From NCBI GenBank assembly GCA_020073345.1, contig JAIQFI010000005.1, positions 124,001 through 188,000 of the forward strand: 64,000 nucleotides of DNA, read 5' to 3'. The DNA comes from Terriglobia bacterium. Its GTDB lineage: Bacteria > Acidobacteriota > Terriglobia > Bryobacterales > Bryobacteraceae. This document shows positions 10,060 to 18,795 of the stretch, one piece after another; position 1 is the stretch's first letter; the number at the start of each line of letters is the position of its first letter. Under the pieces are notes generated by a model. That model was not told where the DNA came from and made no database searches. It saw nothing but the letters and a program-made list of their open reading frames with translations. A program made the position numbers and the translations under genes.

Positions 10060-11061
10060 CTACTTCTTGATGTGCTTCTCGAGCATCTGACGCCGCACGA
10101 CGGCGCCGTAGACGTTGCCGTCCGCATCGACGCCGACGCCTTCCGCGCCGCTATGCTCGATGGTCGTCGATTCCATATCTTCGATGAAGTAGTCGATCTT
10201 CTCGGTCTTGGCGCTGCCAATGCGGATGCCCTTTTTCCAGCCGGGTTGATCCGGACCGTAGGATTCGGAGTCGGCAACATACATGGTGTCGTCCTTCATG
10301 ATCAGGATGCCGCTGGGCCGGCCCCACTGCCAGGTGTCTAGATACTTGCCGTCCTGATCGAGAATCTGGATGCGATTGTTCCCGCGGTCGCCGACGAACA
10401 GGCGTCCGCGCGAATCGATGGCGATGGTGTGGGGGTTGAAGAACTCACCGGGTCCTGATCCGTGCTTGCCGAAAGACTTGATGAACTTTCCGTTCTTGTC
10501 GAATTTCGAAACGCGATCGTTGCCAGGGGTCCCGCCGGAGTGGCCTTCGGTGACGAAGACGTCGCCGTTAGGAGCGACCAGGACGTCGGTGGGCTCGTCG
10601 AACTCGCCGGGCGCGGTGGACACGGCCCCGGCCTTACCGAGGGTCAGCAGCACTTTCCCTTCGGGTGAGAACTTGAACACCTGGTGACCTTTGCCGTCTT
10701 TGACCTGCGAGTCGGTGACCCACAGGTTCCCCTGGGCGTCCACGGTCGCGCCGTGCGGGAAGACGAACATATTTTCACCCCAGGCCTTGAGCAGCTTGCC
10801 GGATTTGTCGAACTTGAGGATCGGCGGCTCGGGCCGGCCGGCGCAGGAGTTGTCCTTGCAGCGGTGAATGACGTAGATGCTGCCGTCGGGTGAGACTTCG
10901 ACGGCGGTCACCGCCGCCCACGGTACGCCGCCGGGAGGCTTGCCCCAGTCGCGCACGGTGCGATAAGGATTGGGAAGATCATTTACGGGCTTCTGGTCGG
11001 CCTGAGCGTACGCGGTTGCTCCCGCGATTGCGATCCATAGAGGTAATGTGATTCGAGTCAT
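10060..11061 (-). CDS. secreted NHL/SMP-30-like beta-propeller protein
   Basis: The product is 333 residues from ATG 11061, with signal peptide MTRITLPLWIAIAGATAYAQ; an in-frame ATG lies 12 bases further upstream. It is built of propeller blades with the NHL signature: VEVSPDGSIYVIHR, GATVDAQGNLWVTDSQ, DVLVAPNGDVFVTEGH, TIAIDSRGRLFVGDRGNNRIQI and GVGVDADGNVYGAVV. The RxxNRIQ blade end is typical. It has one paired cysteine stretch, CKDNSCAG. The function is unknown; family members are extracellular lyases or binding proteins. It is divergent from the carboxylesterase, with 73 bp between the starts, and ends 3 bp from the frameshifted gene. Confidence 0.82.
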   Translation of the reverse strand: MTRITLPLWIAIAGATAYAQADQKPVNDLPNPYRTVRDWGKPPGGVPWAAVTAVEVSPDGSIYVIHRCKDNSCAGRPEPPILKFDKSGKLLKAWGENMFVFPHGATVDAQGNLWVTDSQVKDGKGHQVFKFSPEGKVLLTLGKAGAVSTAPGEFDEPTDVLVAPNGDVFVTEGHSGGTPGNDRVSKFDKNGKFIKSFGKHGSGPGEFFNPHTIAIDSRGRLFVGDRGNNRIQILDQDGKYLDTWQWGRPSGILIMKDDTMYVADSESYGPDQPGWKKGIRIGSAKTEKIDYFIEDMESTTIEHSGAEGVGVDADGNVYGAVVRRQMLEKHIKK

Positions 11062-11134
11062 GCCGTCGATCATCATACTCCGCCGCGCATCGCGATACAA
11101 TCCTCGCGATACAATAATCGACCGGAGGACTGTC

Positions 11135-12694
11135 ATGCGCACTGTCCTGTTTGTCGTCCTGGCGATGCCGGTGTTGGCCGCCGACTCCGCGCCAATCATC
11201 GCCGTCACCGGCGGCCAGGTCCGCGGCGGAGTTCTCGAGAAGGGCGGGGCTGCGTTTAAGGGCATTCCGTTTGCGCAGGCTCCTGTCGGGGATCTGCGCT
11301 GGCGCGAGCCCGCTCCGATTAAGGCTTGGACCGGCGTGCGCGAAGCGACCTCCTTCGGCGCGCCCTGCGCCCAGAACGCCGGCGGGCGCATGCAGGAATC
11401 GAGCAGCGAGGACTGCCTGTTCCTGAACGTGTGGACTCCCGAATGGCCAGCCCGCGCCCGCAAGCCGGTGATGGTCTGGTTTCACGGCGGCGGCAACTAT
11501 GCGGGCACCGCATCGGGCAACAATTTTGACGGCGAAAGCCTGGCGCGCCACGGGGTGGTGCTGGTGACCGCGAACTACCGCCTCACCGTATTCGGCTTCC
11601 TGGCGCATCCCGAACTGACGAAGGAGTCGGCGCACCATGCTTCCGGAAATTACGGCCTGATGGACCAGATCGCGGCGTTGAAGTGGGTGCGCGACAACAT
11701 TTCGAAATTCGGCGGCGATCCGGCGAACGTCACCATCTTCGGCCAATCGGCCGGAGCCGTCGATGTGAACGTCCTGATGACCTCGCCTCAGGCCAAAGGG
11801 CTGTTTCATAAAGTGATCGCCGAGAGCGGGACGGTTACCAGGGCTCCGGACGACGGCACCATGCGGATGACCGGGCTCGGCGCGGTGATGTCGCCACGCA
11901 GCGGCGACACTTATTCGGATGCGCTTACACTGACGGAGGCGGAGAAGACTGGGGAGCAGCTCTTTCCAGGATCACTGAAGCAATTGCGGGCCATGCCTGC
12001 CGCTGATCTCCTCAAAACGACGGCCGCGCCCCGCATGAGTATCGGACCAGCCAACGGGATCATTGTGGATGGCTGGGTTTTCCCTAAGCCGCCCGCGGAA
12101 GTGTTCGCCAAGGGCCAGGAACAGCGCGTCCCGCTGCTGACCGGCAACAACTCCCGCGAGCGAACGCCGCAGACCACCACCGAAGAACTGAGCAAGGCCG
12201 TGGATGCAATGTACGGACCTTTCGCCTCACGCGCCTTCGCGATGTATACATCATCGGCGGTGGATCCACTGTATGGAAACTCGGGCGCGCAATGGGTGGT
12301 CGACACGATGTATCGCTGCCCGGTGGTGGTTCAGTTGAACTGGCATGCGGCGGCCGGAAATACAGGTTACGAATACCAGTTCGACCGCGCAGCGCCGGGA
12401 AGGGAAGCGGCGGGTGCGACACACGGAGCGGAAGTCGCGTACGTCTTCGGCAACCTGGGTACCAATTACACCGCGCCGGATCGGGACATTTCCGCCGCCA
12501 TGCAGCAGTACTGGACTAACTTCGCCAAGACGGGCGATCCGAACGGGGCGGGCCTGCCTAAGTGGCCCAAGTACGATGCGACGGCCCGCGGATATATCGA
12601 GTTCACCGACAACGGACCCGTGCCGCGCGAAGGACTGCGCCGGGCTTACTGCGACATTTATGTCGAGAACGCCAAGCGCTTAATGCCGCGGTAG
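11135..12694 (+). CDS. exported type-B carboxylesterase
   Basis: The product is 519 residues long. The start ATG 11135 follows a GGAGG ribosome site after about 6 bases and begins a signal peptide (MRTVLFVVLAMPVLAAD). It has an alpha/beta-hydrolase fold of the carboxylesterase/para-nitrobenzyl-esterase family. The motifs are GGQVRGG..FKGIPFAQAPVGDLRW near the N-terminus, the EDCLFLNVW motif, the oxyanion-hole HGGGNYAGT and the nucleophile elbow GQSAGA. The catalytic Glu/Asp and His are expected in the C-terminal half (GATHGAEVAYVF fits the His region). The substrate is unknown. The upstream sequence has two copies of CGCGATACAAT 17 bp apart, which could be alternative -10 regions. Confidence 0.92.
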   Translation: MRTVLFVVLAMPVLAADSAPIIAVTGGQVRGGVLEKGGAAFKGIPFAQAPVGDLRWREPAPIKAWTGVREATSFGAPCAQNAGGRMQESSSEDCLFLNVWTPEWPARARKPVMVWFHGGGNYAGTASGNNFDGESLARHGVVLVTANYRLTVFGFLAHPELTKESAHHASGNYGLMDQIAALKWVRDNISKFGGDPANVTIFGQSAGAVDVNVLMTSPQAKGLFHKVIAESGTVTRAPDDGTMRMTGLGAVMSPRSGDTYSDALTLTEAEKTGEQLFPGSLKQLRAMPAADLLKTTAAPRMSIGPANGIIVDGWVFPKPPAEVFAKGQEQRVPLLTGNNSRERTPQTTTEELSKAVDAMYGPFASRAFAMYTSSAVDPLYGNSGAQWVVDTMYRCPVVVQLNWHAAAGNTGYEYQFDRAAPGREAAGATHGAEVAYVFGNLGTNYTAPDRDISAAMQQYWTNFAKTGDPNGAGLPKWPKYDATARGYIEFTDNGPVPREGLRRAYCDIYVENAKRLMPR

Positions 12695-12714
12695 CAACCG
12701 CCGTTACAGGGGTG

Positions 12715-12720
12715 TATACT
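12715..12720 (+). promoter_or_regulatory. putative -10 element, TATACTGA type, for cupin gene
   Basis: TATACT followed by GACA lies 25 bases before the cupin ATG at 12746. An AAAAGGAGCC ribosome site is present in between. No clear -35 is visible. Confidence 0.5.
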
Positions 12721-12745
12721 GACACGCTAGAAAAGGAGCCTTCAA

Positions 12746-13234
12746 ATGAAATACTCGCGCAGACAGTTGGGTCTATTGCTTCCCGCTCTGGCGGCTGCCA
12801 CGGCATCCGCGCAGACTAAAGGGCAAGAGAAAGGGAGCGGTGCTGCGGCGGCTGCCGCGCCTCCGGTGCGCGTGGAGGACCTTCCGGTCATGAAGACCCA
12901 GGCCTTCCTGTACAAGGACATTCCGGACACGATCAATGGAAAAAACAAGTCGAAGCGCATGTTCACCGCGAAGACGCATACCGGCTTCAAGATCGAGTCG
13001 CACATGAGCGACATCGCTCCGGGCGAAGTGAATCATCCGCCGCATCAACACCTGCGCGAGGAGATGATGTTCATCCGCACGGGGACCATGGAACTGACCA
13101 TTGCCGGGAAACCCTACCGGCTTGGTCCCGGCGACGTGGGCGTGATCGGCTCGAACGAAATGCACAACGCGAAGAACGTAGGAACCACGCGCGCCGAATA
13201 CTTTATCTGCAACATCGGGCGCGACGACATTTAG
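12746..13234 (+). CDS. exported cupin-domain protein
   Basis: The product is 162 residues long. The N-terminus SRRQLGLLLPALAAATASAQ looks like a twin-arginine-type signal, although the motif is weak. A low-complexity Ala stretch precedes a single cupin barrel at about residues 75-150. Its metal motif is PPHQHLREEMMFIRTGTMEL, with the two His and a Glu of cupin motif 1, and motif 2 is PGDVGVIGSNEMHNAKNVG. The usual metal ligands H, H, E and H appear to be present. The substrate is unknown. The start is supported by an AAGGAG site 7 bases upstream. It converges on the outer-membrane protein gene and overlaps its end by 4 bases. Confidence 0.85.
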   Translation: MKYSRRQLGLLLPALAAATASAQTKGQEKGSGAAAAAAPPVRVEDLPVMKTQAFLYKDIPDTINGKNKSKRMFTAKTHTGFKIESHMSDIAPGEVNHPPHQHLREEMMFIRTGTMELTIAGKPYRLGPGDVGVIGSNEMHNAKNVGTTRAEYFICNIGRDDI

Positions 13235-14460
13235 CTTCGCTTCAGCCTTACGCGAAAGTAGACGCTGACGGCCCAGGGATGGGCTCCGTAGGCCGGCTGG
13301 ATCGCCGCGGGGATCGCATAACCGGTCACGTTTGCGCCGATGCCCGTTTCCAGAATGGATTTGGCGGCAATGTCGCGTGTGTAGCCGGCGGTGAAGGCTT
13401 TCACCCGGAAGGCTTCGGGCTGATCCGGGAACAACTCATCCTTGTCCGCGACTTCGAAGCGCCCGGTCAGAAAATCCTTGCGTGTTGCCGGAAATACGGT
13501 CTCGAGCAGCCACGCGTTGGTGTCGCGATCGCTTGCTGTTTTGTGATTCCGGCCCCAGATGGCGCTGGTTGACCAGGCCTCTCCGCTGCCTCTGACTCGC
13601 GTGTAGTGGATCGATGCCGTGGTCCGTACGACATCTCCTTCTTCCAGCGGTTCGGGCTTGGTCAGGCGGCCGGCGGAGAACTGCGCGGTCCAGTTTCTTG
13701 AAGGAAACACCGATACGCGGCCCGAGTAAGAATCCATTCCGCCCCAGTCGATATTCCACCGGTTCTCATTCGGCTCGCCGCCGTGGAAGCCGGACGCTTC
13801 CAACTGGCCCCATCGATATTTGATGCCCACCGTGGCCACATTACTGGCGATGTGGGTCGAATCTTGCCAATGGTGGCCGATGGTCGCCTGCGGCAGCTCG
13901 GCCGCTGAAGCCCGATGCGAGAATGCCACTGGCCCCAGGGCAGGATCACCGATGGCCGCGTAGTAGAACTGCAACAGCGTGTGCTCTCCGACGGGTAATA
14001 CATAGTGTGCGCCGAGTCCCATGACGAAATCGTGCGGATGCTGCGCGTCCGTCAACGGGCGTCCGTAGGCCGTTTCGCCGGTCTGGAACAGCAGAGGGTA
14101 ACTCCGATTCGTGACGGTGGCCGGCTCGAGGCTCAGCATTGCGTCGAACATGAGCTTGCCTTCGCCGAGCGAGTGCTGTGCGGACGCCATGCCCCAGTTG
14201 GTCGAGTACAACTTGTCGCCGCCGCGCGGGCCGCTCTGCTGTGTGTCGACCAGAAAGGCCTGGCCCATATAATCCAGACTCCACGAGGCTTTGCGCTGCA
14301 TGAGCATCGGCATGGGCCAAGCGAGCGGATTGAGGGCGGTCCCCGAGGCCAGACTCATCAGATACATTGCGGGGGACAGTTCGGGCTCGGGCTTTTTATT
14401 CACTTCCTGGCCTGTGGCGATCGTGCACAGAATTACTGCCAGAACAAAACGAACTTTCAT
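13231..14460 (-). CDS. putative outer-membrane beta-barrel protein
   Basis: The product is 409 residues long with a signal peptide (MKVRFVLAVILCTIATGQ) and then a chain of amphipathic strands that ends in WAVSVYFRVRLKRS. The body is rich in Met, His and Trp near the N-terminus (WPMPMLMQRKASW, then TDAQHPHDFVMGLG) and has FHGGEPNENRWNID. I recall similar proteins beside heavy-metal or copper-resistance genes, but that association is from memory. It starts 51 bp after the small Cys/His-rich exported protein on the same strand, so the two form a likely operon. A barrel fold is inferred from alternating strands, not from a recognised domain. Confidence 0.6.
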   Translation of the reverse strand: MKVRFVLAVILCTIATGQEVNKKPEPELSPAMYLMSLASGTALNPLAWPMPMLMQRKASWSLDYMGQAFLVDTQQSGPRGGDKLYSTNWGMASAQHSLGEGKLMFDAMLSLEPATVTNRSYPLLFQTGETAYGRPLTDAQHPHDFVMGLGAHYVLPVGEHTLLQFYYAAIGDPALGPVAFSHRASAAELPQATIGHHWQDSTHIASNVATVGIKYRWGQLEASGFHGGEPNENRWNIDWGGMDSYSGRVSVFPSRNWTAQFSAGRLTKPEPLEEGDVVRTTASIHYTRVRGSGEAWSTSAIWGRNHKTASDRDTNAWLLETVFPATRKDFLTGRFEVADKDELFPDQPEAFRVKAFTAGYTRDIAAKSILETGIGANVTGYAIPAAIQPAYGAHPWAVSVYFRVRLKRS

Positions 14461-14511
14461 GAAGACACCTCTCCCAAAAACTGTGAAATCAGACGGAGAA
14501 ATCGGGAGGGA

Positions 14512-14802
14512 TCAGAGCCGAAGGATGGTGAAGGACAGTTGAGCACTGTCGGGTGACGGAGTTTCGGACGCGAAGAGCTCGAACGCTATCTCGGCCGGCG
14601 CCGGAGGTTCCACCGAGGGCGGATACGTCGCGTGGAAGTCAGCTACTGGTTGAGCGAGCTTGCAGGATTCCGGACCAGAGTTCTTGCCCTTCGAATGCTG
14701 GTGGCAGGGCGGAACGTTCTGGTGCGTGAGGCAGTCGGCGACACACCGCGTGCTGGCTCCGAACACCGCCAGTAACAACACAATAGCCGCTAGAGTCCTC
14801 AC
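14512..14802 (-). CDS. small exported Cys/His-rich protein, possibly metal-binding
   Basis: The product is 96 residues long with a signal peptide (MRTLAAIVLLLAVFGAST). It is followed by a compact cluster of cysteines and histidines (CVADCLTHQNVPPCHQHSKG, then ESCK) within about 30 residues. The C-terminal half is Pro-rich with no features. The size and cluster are reminiscent of small periplasmic proteins in copper-handling loci (DUF2946-like), but I cannot assign a family. It is the first gene of a two-gene unit with the putative outer-membrane protein and is divergent from bioB, with 33 bp between the starts. Confidence 0.6.
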   Translation of the reverse strand: MRTLAAIVLLLAVFGASTRCVADCLTHQNVPPCHQHSKGKNSGPESCKLAQPVADFHATYPPSVEPPAPAEIAFELFASETPSPDSAQLSFTILRL

Positions 14803-14807
14803 ACCAC

Positions 14808-14835
14808 CAGTCTACCCGGTTAAGATGAAAGACTG
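14808..14835. repeat. inverted repeat in the bioB leader
   Basis: CAGTCT (14808-14813) and AGACTG (14830-14835) form a perfect 6-bp inverted repeat with a 16-bp spacer. It ends at the base before the bioB ATG and lies between two divergent genes. It could be a repressor site or a leader hairpin masking the start. It does not match a BirA operator that I know. Confidence 0.3.
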
Positions 14836-15792
14836 ATGATCACGCTCCGGCACGACTGGACCATCCCCGAAATCGAAGCTATTTACACCACGCCGCTTTC
14901 CGATCTGGTGTTCCGCGCCGCGGAGATCCATCGCGCGCATCATCGCGCCAACGAGGTGCAGGGCTGCATGCTCCTCAGCATCAAAACCGGCGGCTGCCCC
15001 GAGGATTGCGCGTACTGCCCGCAATCGGCACGTTATGACACCGAGGTTGATCGGCAGGATCTGATGAACGTCGAGGAGACGCTAGCTGCGGCGCGTCGAG
15101 CGCGTGAGCAGGCGGCGACCCGCTTCTGCATGGGTGCGGCATGGCGCGACGTCCCCAAAGACGGACGGTTCGATCGGGTTCTTGAAATGGTGAGAGGCGT
15201 CCGCGCGCTGGGCATGGAAGCCTGCTGCACGCTTGGCATGCTGACGCAGGACCAGGCCGACGCTCTGGCAGATGCGGGCCTGAGCGCTTACAATCACAAC
15301 CTCGATACGTCGCCGGAATTTTACGGCGACATCATCACCACGCGAACTTATCAGGATCGTTTGGATACGCTCGCCCGCGTGCGCCGGGCGGGGGTCACCG
15401 TGTGTTGCGGCGGCATCATCGGCATGGGCGAAGACCGCGGGGCCCGCTACGGGCTGCTGCGGCAACTGGCGGTACTTGATCCACATCCGGAGAGCGTTCC
15501 TATTAATATGTTGGTTCCGGTGGAGGGCACGCCCCTGGGCAGCCGGCCACCGGAGGACCCGCTTGAATTAGTGCGCATGATCGCCACCGCGCGCATCTTG
15601 ATGCCGAAATCCATGGTGCGCCTGAGCGCCGGACGGCTCGCGCTTTCCGAAGAGGCGCAGGCGCTGTGTTTCCTGGCTGGAGCAAACTCGGTATTCCTGG
15701 GCGAAAAGTTGCTTACTACGCCGAATCCGGAGTCGGACGCCGATCATCGCCTGTTTGAGAAGCTTGGGGTAAAACTGAGTGCGACTGCTTGA
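14836..15792 (+). CDS. bioB: biotin synthase BioB
   Basis: This 318-residue radical-SAM enzyme inserts sulfur into dethiobiotin, the last step of biotin synthesis. The 4Fe-4S motif CxxxCxxC is C54, C58 and C61 in [13 protein letters not shown]. The cysteines expected to hold the second (2Fe-2S) cluster lie in [18 protein letters not shown] and [12 protein letters not shown]. The TIM-barrel elements [15 protein letters not shown] and [13 protein letters not shown] are typical. Length is normal. It is the first gene of a bioB-bioF-bioD-bioA operon, and its end overlaps bioF by 14 bases. A short inverted repeat abuts the start codon. Confidence 0.97.
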   Translation: MITLRHDWTIPEIEAIYTTPLSDLVFRAAEIHRAHHRANEVQGCMLLSIKTGGCPEDCAYCPQSARYDTEVDRQDLMNVEETLAAARRAREQAATRFCMGAAWRDVPKDGRFDRVLEMVRGVRALGMEACCTLGMLTQDQADALADAGLSAYNHNLDTSPEFYGDIITTRTYQDRLDTLARVRRAGVTVCCGGIIGMGEDRGARYGLLRQLAVLDPHPESVPINMLVPVEGTPLGSRPPEDPLELVRMIATARILMPKSMVRLSAGRLALSEEAQALCFLAGANSVFLGEKLLTTPNPESDADHRLFEKLGVKLSATA

Positions 15793-16867
15793 GCAGCGCT
15801 TGCGCGCTCATCTCGCCGAACTGGATCGTGACGGGCTGATCCGCAAGCGCCGCCCGCCGCAGGGAATCGACCTGTCTTCGAACGACTACCTGGGGCTCGC
15901 CACGCATCCTCTTATAAAGGAGCGCATGGCGGCGGCGGTTTGCGCGATGGGCGCTGGCAGCACCGGGTCGCGTCTGTTGCGAGGGGAGCGCGATTGCTTC
16001 ACAGACTTGGAACAGCGCTTCGCCGCATTCAAGGGAACGGAGCGGTCGTTGTACTTTTCGAACGGCTATCTGGCGAACCTGGCGGTGCTGACCACGTTTC
16101 CTGAAGCCGGCGATACGATCTTTTCGGACGAGCGAAACCACGCGAGCCTGATCGATGGTGCGCGACTGTCCCGAGCAAAGCGTGTCGTGTTTCCGCATCT
16201 GTGTCCCGGCACAATTCCGGAGGGCGCGTTCCTCGTGACCGAGTCGGTGTTCGGCATGGATGGCGACATCGCGCCGCTTGATCGGTATACAAGTGACCAG
16301 TACAAGGAGCTGGGCTCGGCCCTGATCGTCGACGAGGCGCACTCCGTTGGTCTGTACGGCGATCGAGGACAGGGTCTTGTCGGAGGCGACGGCGTGTTCG
16401 TGTCAATCAATCCAGCGGGCAAAGCTCTCGGCGTCGCGGGGGCCTTCGTTGCCGGACCCGCCTGGACGATCGAGTATCTGGAGCAGCGTGCACGCCCGTT
16501 CATTTTTTCGACTGCGGCGCCGCCAGCAATCGCCGCAGCGCTCGACGCCAGTCTGGATGTAATCGCGGCTGAGCCAGAACGCCGCGAGCGGGTTCGTTCT
16601 CTCGCTCGATACCTTCGCGAGCGGCTGACGGACGCGGGCATGCCGGTTCCGTTGGACGACTCTCCGATTATCCCCGTGATCATTGGCGAGAATGAACGGG
16701 CGGTCGCAGTCGCAGCGGCACTGCAGGCAGCTGGATTCGACGTGCGCGCGATTCGTCCGCCCACGGTTCCTCCGGGCACGGCGCGCCTGCGGATATCGGT
16801 AAACGTGGGCCTCTCGGAAGAAATTCTGGATCGGTTCGTGGAAGACTTGTGCGCGGCCTTTTCGTAA
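15779..16867 (+). CDS. bioF: 8-amino-7-oxononanoate synthase BioF
   Basis: This 362-residue PLP enzyme of the alpha-oxoamine synthase family condenses pimeloyl thioester and alanine. It has [13 protein letters not shown] at the N-terminus, [13 protein letters not shown], the PLP-stacking region [12 protein letters not shown], the Asp/His motif [12 protein letters not shown] and the lysine region [12 protein letters not shown], where K is the expected Schiff-base residue. The C-terminal part has [18 protein letters not shown], diagnostic of the family. GTG 15779 is used because it lies within the end of bioB and leaves a normal N-terminus. Its own 3' end overlaps bioD by 19 bases, so translation is coupled. 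Confidence 0.95.
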   Translation: MRLLEQRLRAHLAELDRDGLIRKRRPPQGIDLSSNDYLGLATHPLIKERMAAAVCAMGAGSTGSRLLRGERDCFTDLEQRFAAFKGTERSLYFSNGYLANLAVLTTFPEAGDTIFSDERNHASLIDGARLSRAKRVVFPHLCPGTIPEGAFLVTESVFGMDGDIAPLDRYTSDQYKELGSALIVDEAHSVGLYGDRGQGLVGGDGVFVSINPAGKALGVAGAFVAGPAWTIEYLEQRARPFIFSTAAPPAIAAALDASLDVIAAEPERRERVRSLARYLRERLTDAGMPVPLDDSPIIPVIIGENERAVAVAAALQAAGFDVRAIRPPTVPPGTARLRISVNVGLSEEILDRFVEDLCAAFS

Positions 16868-17469
16868 CGGGGACCGATACCGGCGTCGGCAAGACCGTGC
16901 TCTCAGCCGCGCTGATGCTGCGTTATCCCGATGCCTGCTATTGGAAGCCGATCCAGACGGGTCCCGACGACGACAGCGCCGAAGTCCGCCGGCTCTCGGG
17001 TGGTCAGGTGTTCGATGAAGGCATTCGCCTTCCCGATCCCGTTTCGCCGCATTTCGCGGCGCAGCTGGCGGGCACCAGGATCGATCTGGAAATCCTAGCC
17101 GGGCGGACCTCCGGAACCACCGTTATTGTTGAAGGCGCGGGCGGCGTTCTGGTTCCAGTCAACGAATCTGAGACGATGGCAGACTTGATGACGATGCTGC
17201 GCCTTCCCGTGATTGTCGCTGCGCGCACGACGCTGGGCACCATCAACCACACGTTGCTGACGCTTGAAGCGCTTCGCGCGCGCGCGTTGCGGGTGGCCGG
17301 AGTCGTCATGATCGGAGACGTCACCTTAGCTAACAGCGCGGACAATCGGGCGGCGATCGAACATTACGGGAACGTTGCCGTAGTCGCGGAAATGCCTCGC
17401 TTCGACCCGCTCACGGCGGAGAACTTACGGGAGTGGGCGGAGACTCTTCCGAAGGATCTGATCGCGTGA
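16849..17469 (+). CDS. bioD: dethiobiotin synthetase BioD
   Basis: This 206-residue ATP-dependent carboxylase closes the ureido ring of dethiobiotin. The P-loop [10 protein letters not shown] lies at the extreme N-terminus after the GTG start at 16849. YWKPIQTGP supplies the substrate lysine region, and VEGAGGVLVPVNE is the second signature (Glu-Gly-Ala-Gly-Gly). ARTTLGTINHTLLTLEAL completes the family pattern. The length is slightly short but complete. The gene overlaps bioF by 19 bases, and bioA starts 10 bases downstream. GTG is preferred because upstream codons would run further into bioF without adding conserved sequence. Confidence 0.95.
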   Translation: MRGLFVTGTDTGVGKTVLSAALMLRYPDACYWKPIQTGPDDDSAEVRRLSGGQVFDEGIRLPDPVSPHFAAQLAGTRIDLEILAGRTSGTTVIVEGAGGVLVPVNESETMADLMTMLRLPVIVAARTTLGTINHTLLTLEALRARALRVAGVVMIGDVTLANSADNRAAIEHYGNVAVVAEMPRFDPLTAENLREWAETLPKDLIA

Positions 17470-17479
17470 GCGTCGTCCT

Positions 17480-18715
17480 ATGAGCATCGCCGATCGGGAT
17501 CGCGCTGTTCTGTGGCATCCGTACACTCAGATGCGCACGGCGCCCGCGCCTCTTCCGATCGTGCGCGCGGAGGGGGTCTGGCTCTACACGGAAGACGGCC
17601 GCAAGATCCTGGACGGCATCTCTTCGTGGTGGGTAAACATTCACGGGCACTCGCATCCCAAGCTCAATGCGGCGCTGGCCGCGCAGGCCGGCGAGCTGGA
17701 ACACGTGGTCTTCGCCGGATGCACGCATCGCCCGGCGGTGGAACTGGCCGAGCGGCTGATCGAAGTTCTCCCCAAAGGCCTGGCGCGCGTGTTCTATTCC
17801 GACAACGGATCCACCGCGGTCGAAGTCGCTCTTAAGATGGCCGTGCAGTACTGGTGCAACCTCGGGCAGCCGAACCGCAGGACGTTCATCACGCTTCACA
17901 ACGCCTATCATGGCGACACCGTCGGTGCGATGTCCGCCAGCGAAGACTCGGTCTTCACCCGAGCCTTCTCGACGCTTCTGTTTCCGGTCGAGCGCGTGAG
18001 CGGCCTGGAGGATATGGAGCAACGCCTCCGCGATGCGGGCGATTCCGTCGCCGCGGTTCTCATCGAGCCCATGCTACAGGGCGCGGGCGGCATGATCGTG
18101 TGGCCCGCGGAATTCGTCGCGGGCGTCCGCCGTCTGTGCGACACGTACCAAACCCTGCTGATCGCCGACGAAGTGCTCACCGGCTTCGGCCGCACCGGCA
18201 AGATGTTCGCCTGTGAGCACGCCGCGATTACGCCCGATATCATCTGCCTGTCGAAGGCTCTTACCGCCGGGTATCTGCCGCTGGGCGTGACCGCCACCAC
18301 TGAGGCAATCTACGAAGCATTCCTGAGCGAGGAGCGCTCGAAGACTTTCTTTCATGGCCATTCCTATACTGCCAACCCGCTGGCCTGTGCGGTGGCTCTG
18401 GCCAGTCTGGATCTGTTCCGCGACGAACCGGTGCTGGCGAGCGTCGCCCGCCTGGAGCGCCAGCTCCGCGACGGATTCGAACGCTTGCGAGGGCTCGGCG
18501 ATGTACGGGTGATCGGCGGCATCGCGGCCGTCGAGCTGGTTTCCGACAAGCCCGGCTACCTCGACCAGATCGGCCCCCGGCTGGCGGCTGCCTTCCTCGA
18601 GCGCGGGCTGCTGCTGCGACCGCTCGGCAATGTGGCGTACTTCATGCCGCCGTATTGCATTACGGAATCCGAGACCGCCTGGGCGCTCGATCAGATCGTT
18701 CACGTCCTTGGCTGA
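17480..18715 (+). CDS. bioA: adenosylmethionine-8-amino-7-oxononanoate aminotransferase BioA
   Basis: This 411-residue class-III PLP aminotransferase uses S-adenosylmethionine as amino donor to make DAPA. The N-terminus has the BioA-specific LWHPYTQM and GISSWWVNIHGHSHP. Further motifs are SDNGSTAVEVALKMA, NAYHGDTVGAMS, IEPMLQGAGGM, the aminotransferase Asp in LIADEVLTGFGRTG and the Schiff-base lysine in CLSKALTAGYLPL. HGHSYTANPLACAVA binds the substrate region. It closes the biotin operon, 10 bases after bioD. The set bioB/F/D/A has no bioC or bioH in the window, so pimeloyl-ACP must be supplied from elsewhere. Confidence 0.96.
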   Translation: MSIADRDRAVLWHPYTQMRTAPAPLPIVRAEGVWLYTEDGRKILDGISSWWVNIHGHSHPKLNAALAAQAGELEHVVFAGCTHRPAVELAERLIEVLPKGLARVFYSDNGSTAVEVALKMAVQYWCNLGQPNRRTFITLHNAYHGDTVGAMSASEDSVFTRAFSTLLFPVERVSGLEDMEQRLRDAGDSVAAVLIEPMLQGAGGMIVWPAEFVAGVRRLCDTYQTLLIADEVLTGFGRTGKMFACEHAAITPDIICLSKALTAGYLPLGVTATTEAIYEAFLSEERSKTFFHGHSYTANPLACAVALASLDLFRDEPVLASVARLERQLRDGFERLRGLGDVRVIGGIAAVELVSDKPGYLDQIGPRLAAAFLERGLLLRPLGNVAYFMPPYCITESETAWALDQIVHVLG

Positions 18716-18795
18716 GGGCTCCGTCCTTCGCTGAAGACCCCTTTCAGTTGTGGTAAGATCCACTGTTTGCGACCTCGCACAGGAGTCTTTTCCCC

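Noticed and set aside
11085-11125. Repeat CGCGATACAAT x2 upstream of the carboxylesterase as a possible tandem operator
   Set aside because: Only two copies exist 17 bp apart and each looks like a -10 region; there is no regulator nearby, so an operator claim is not supported.
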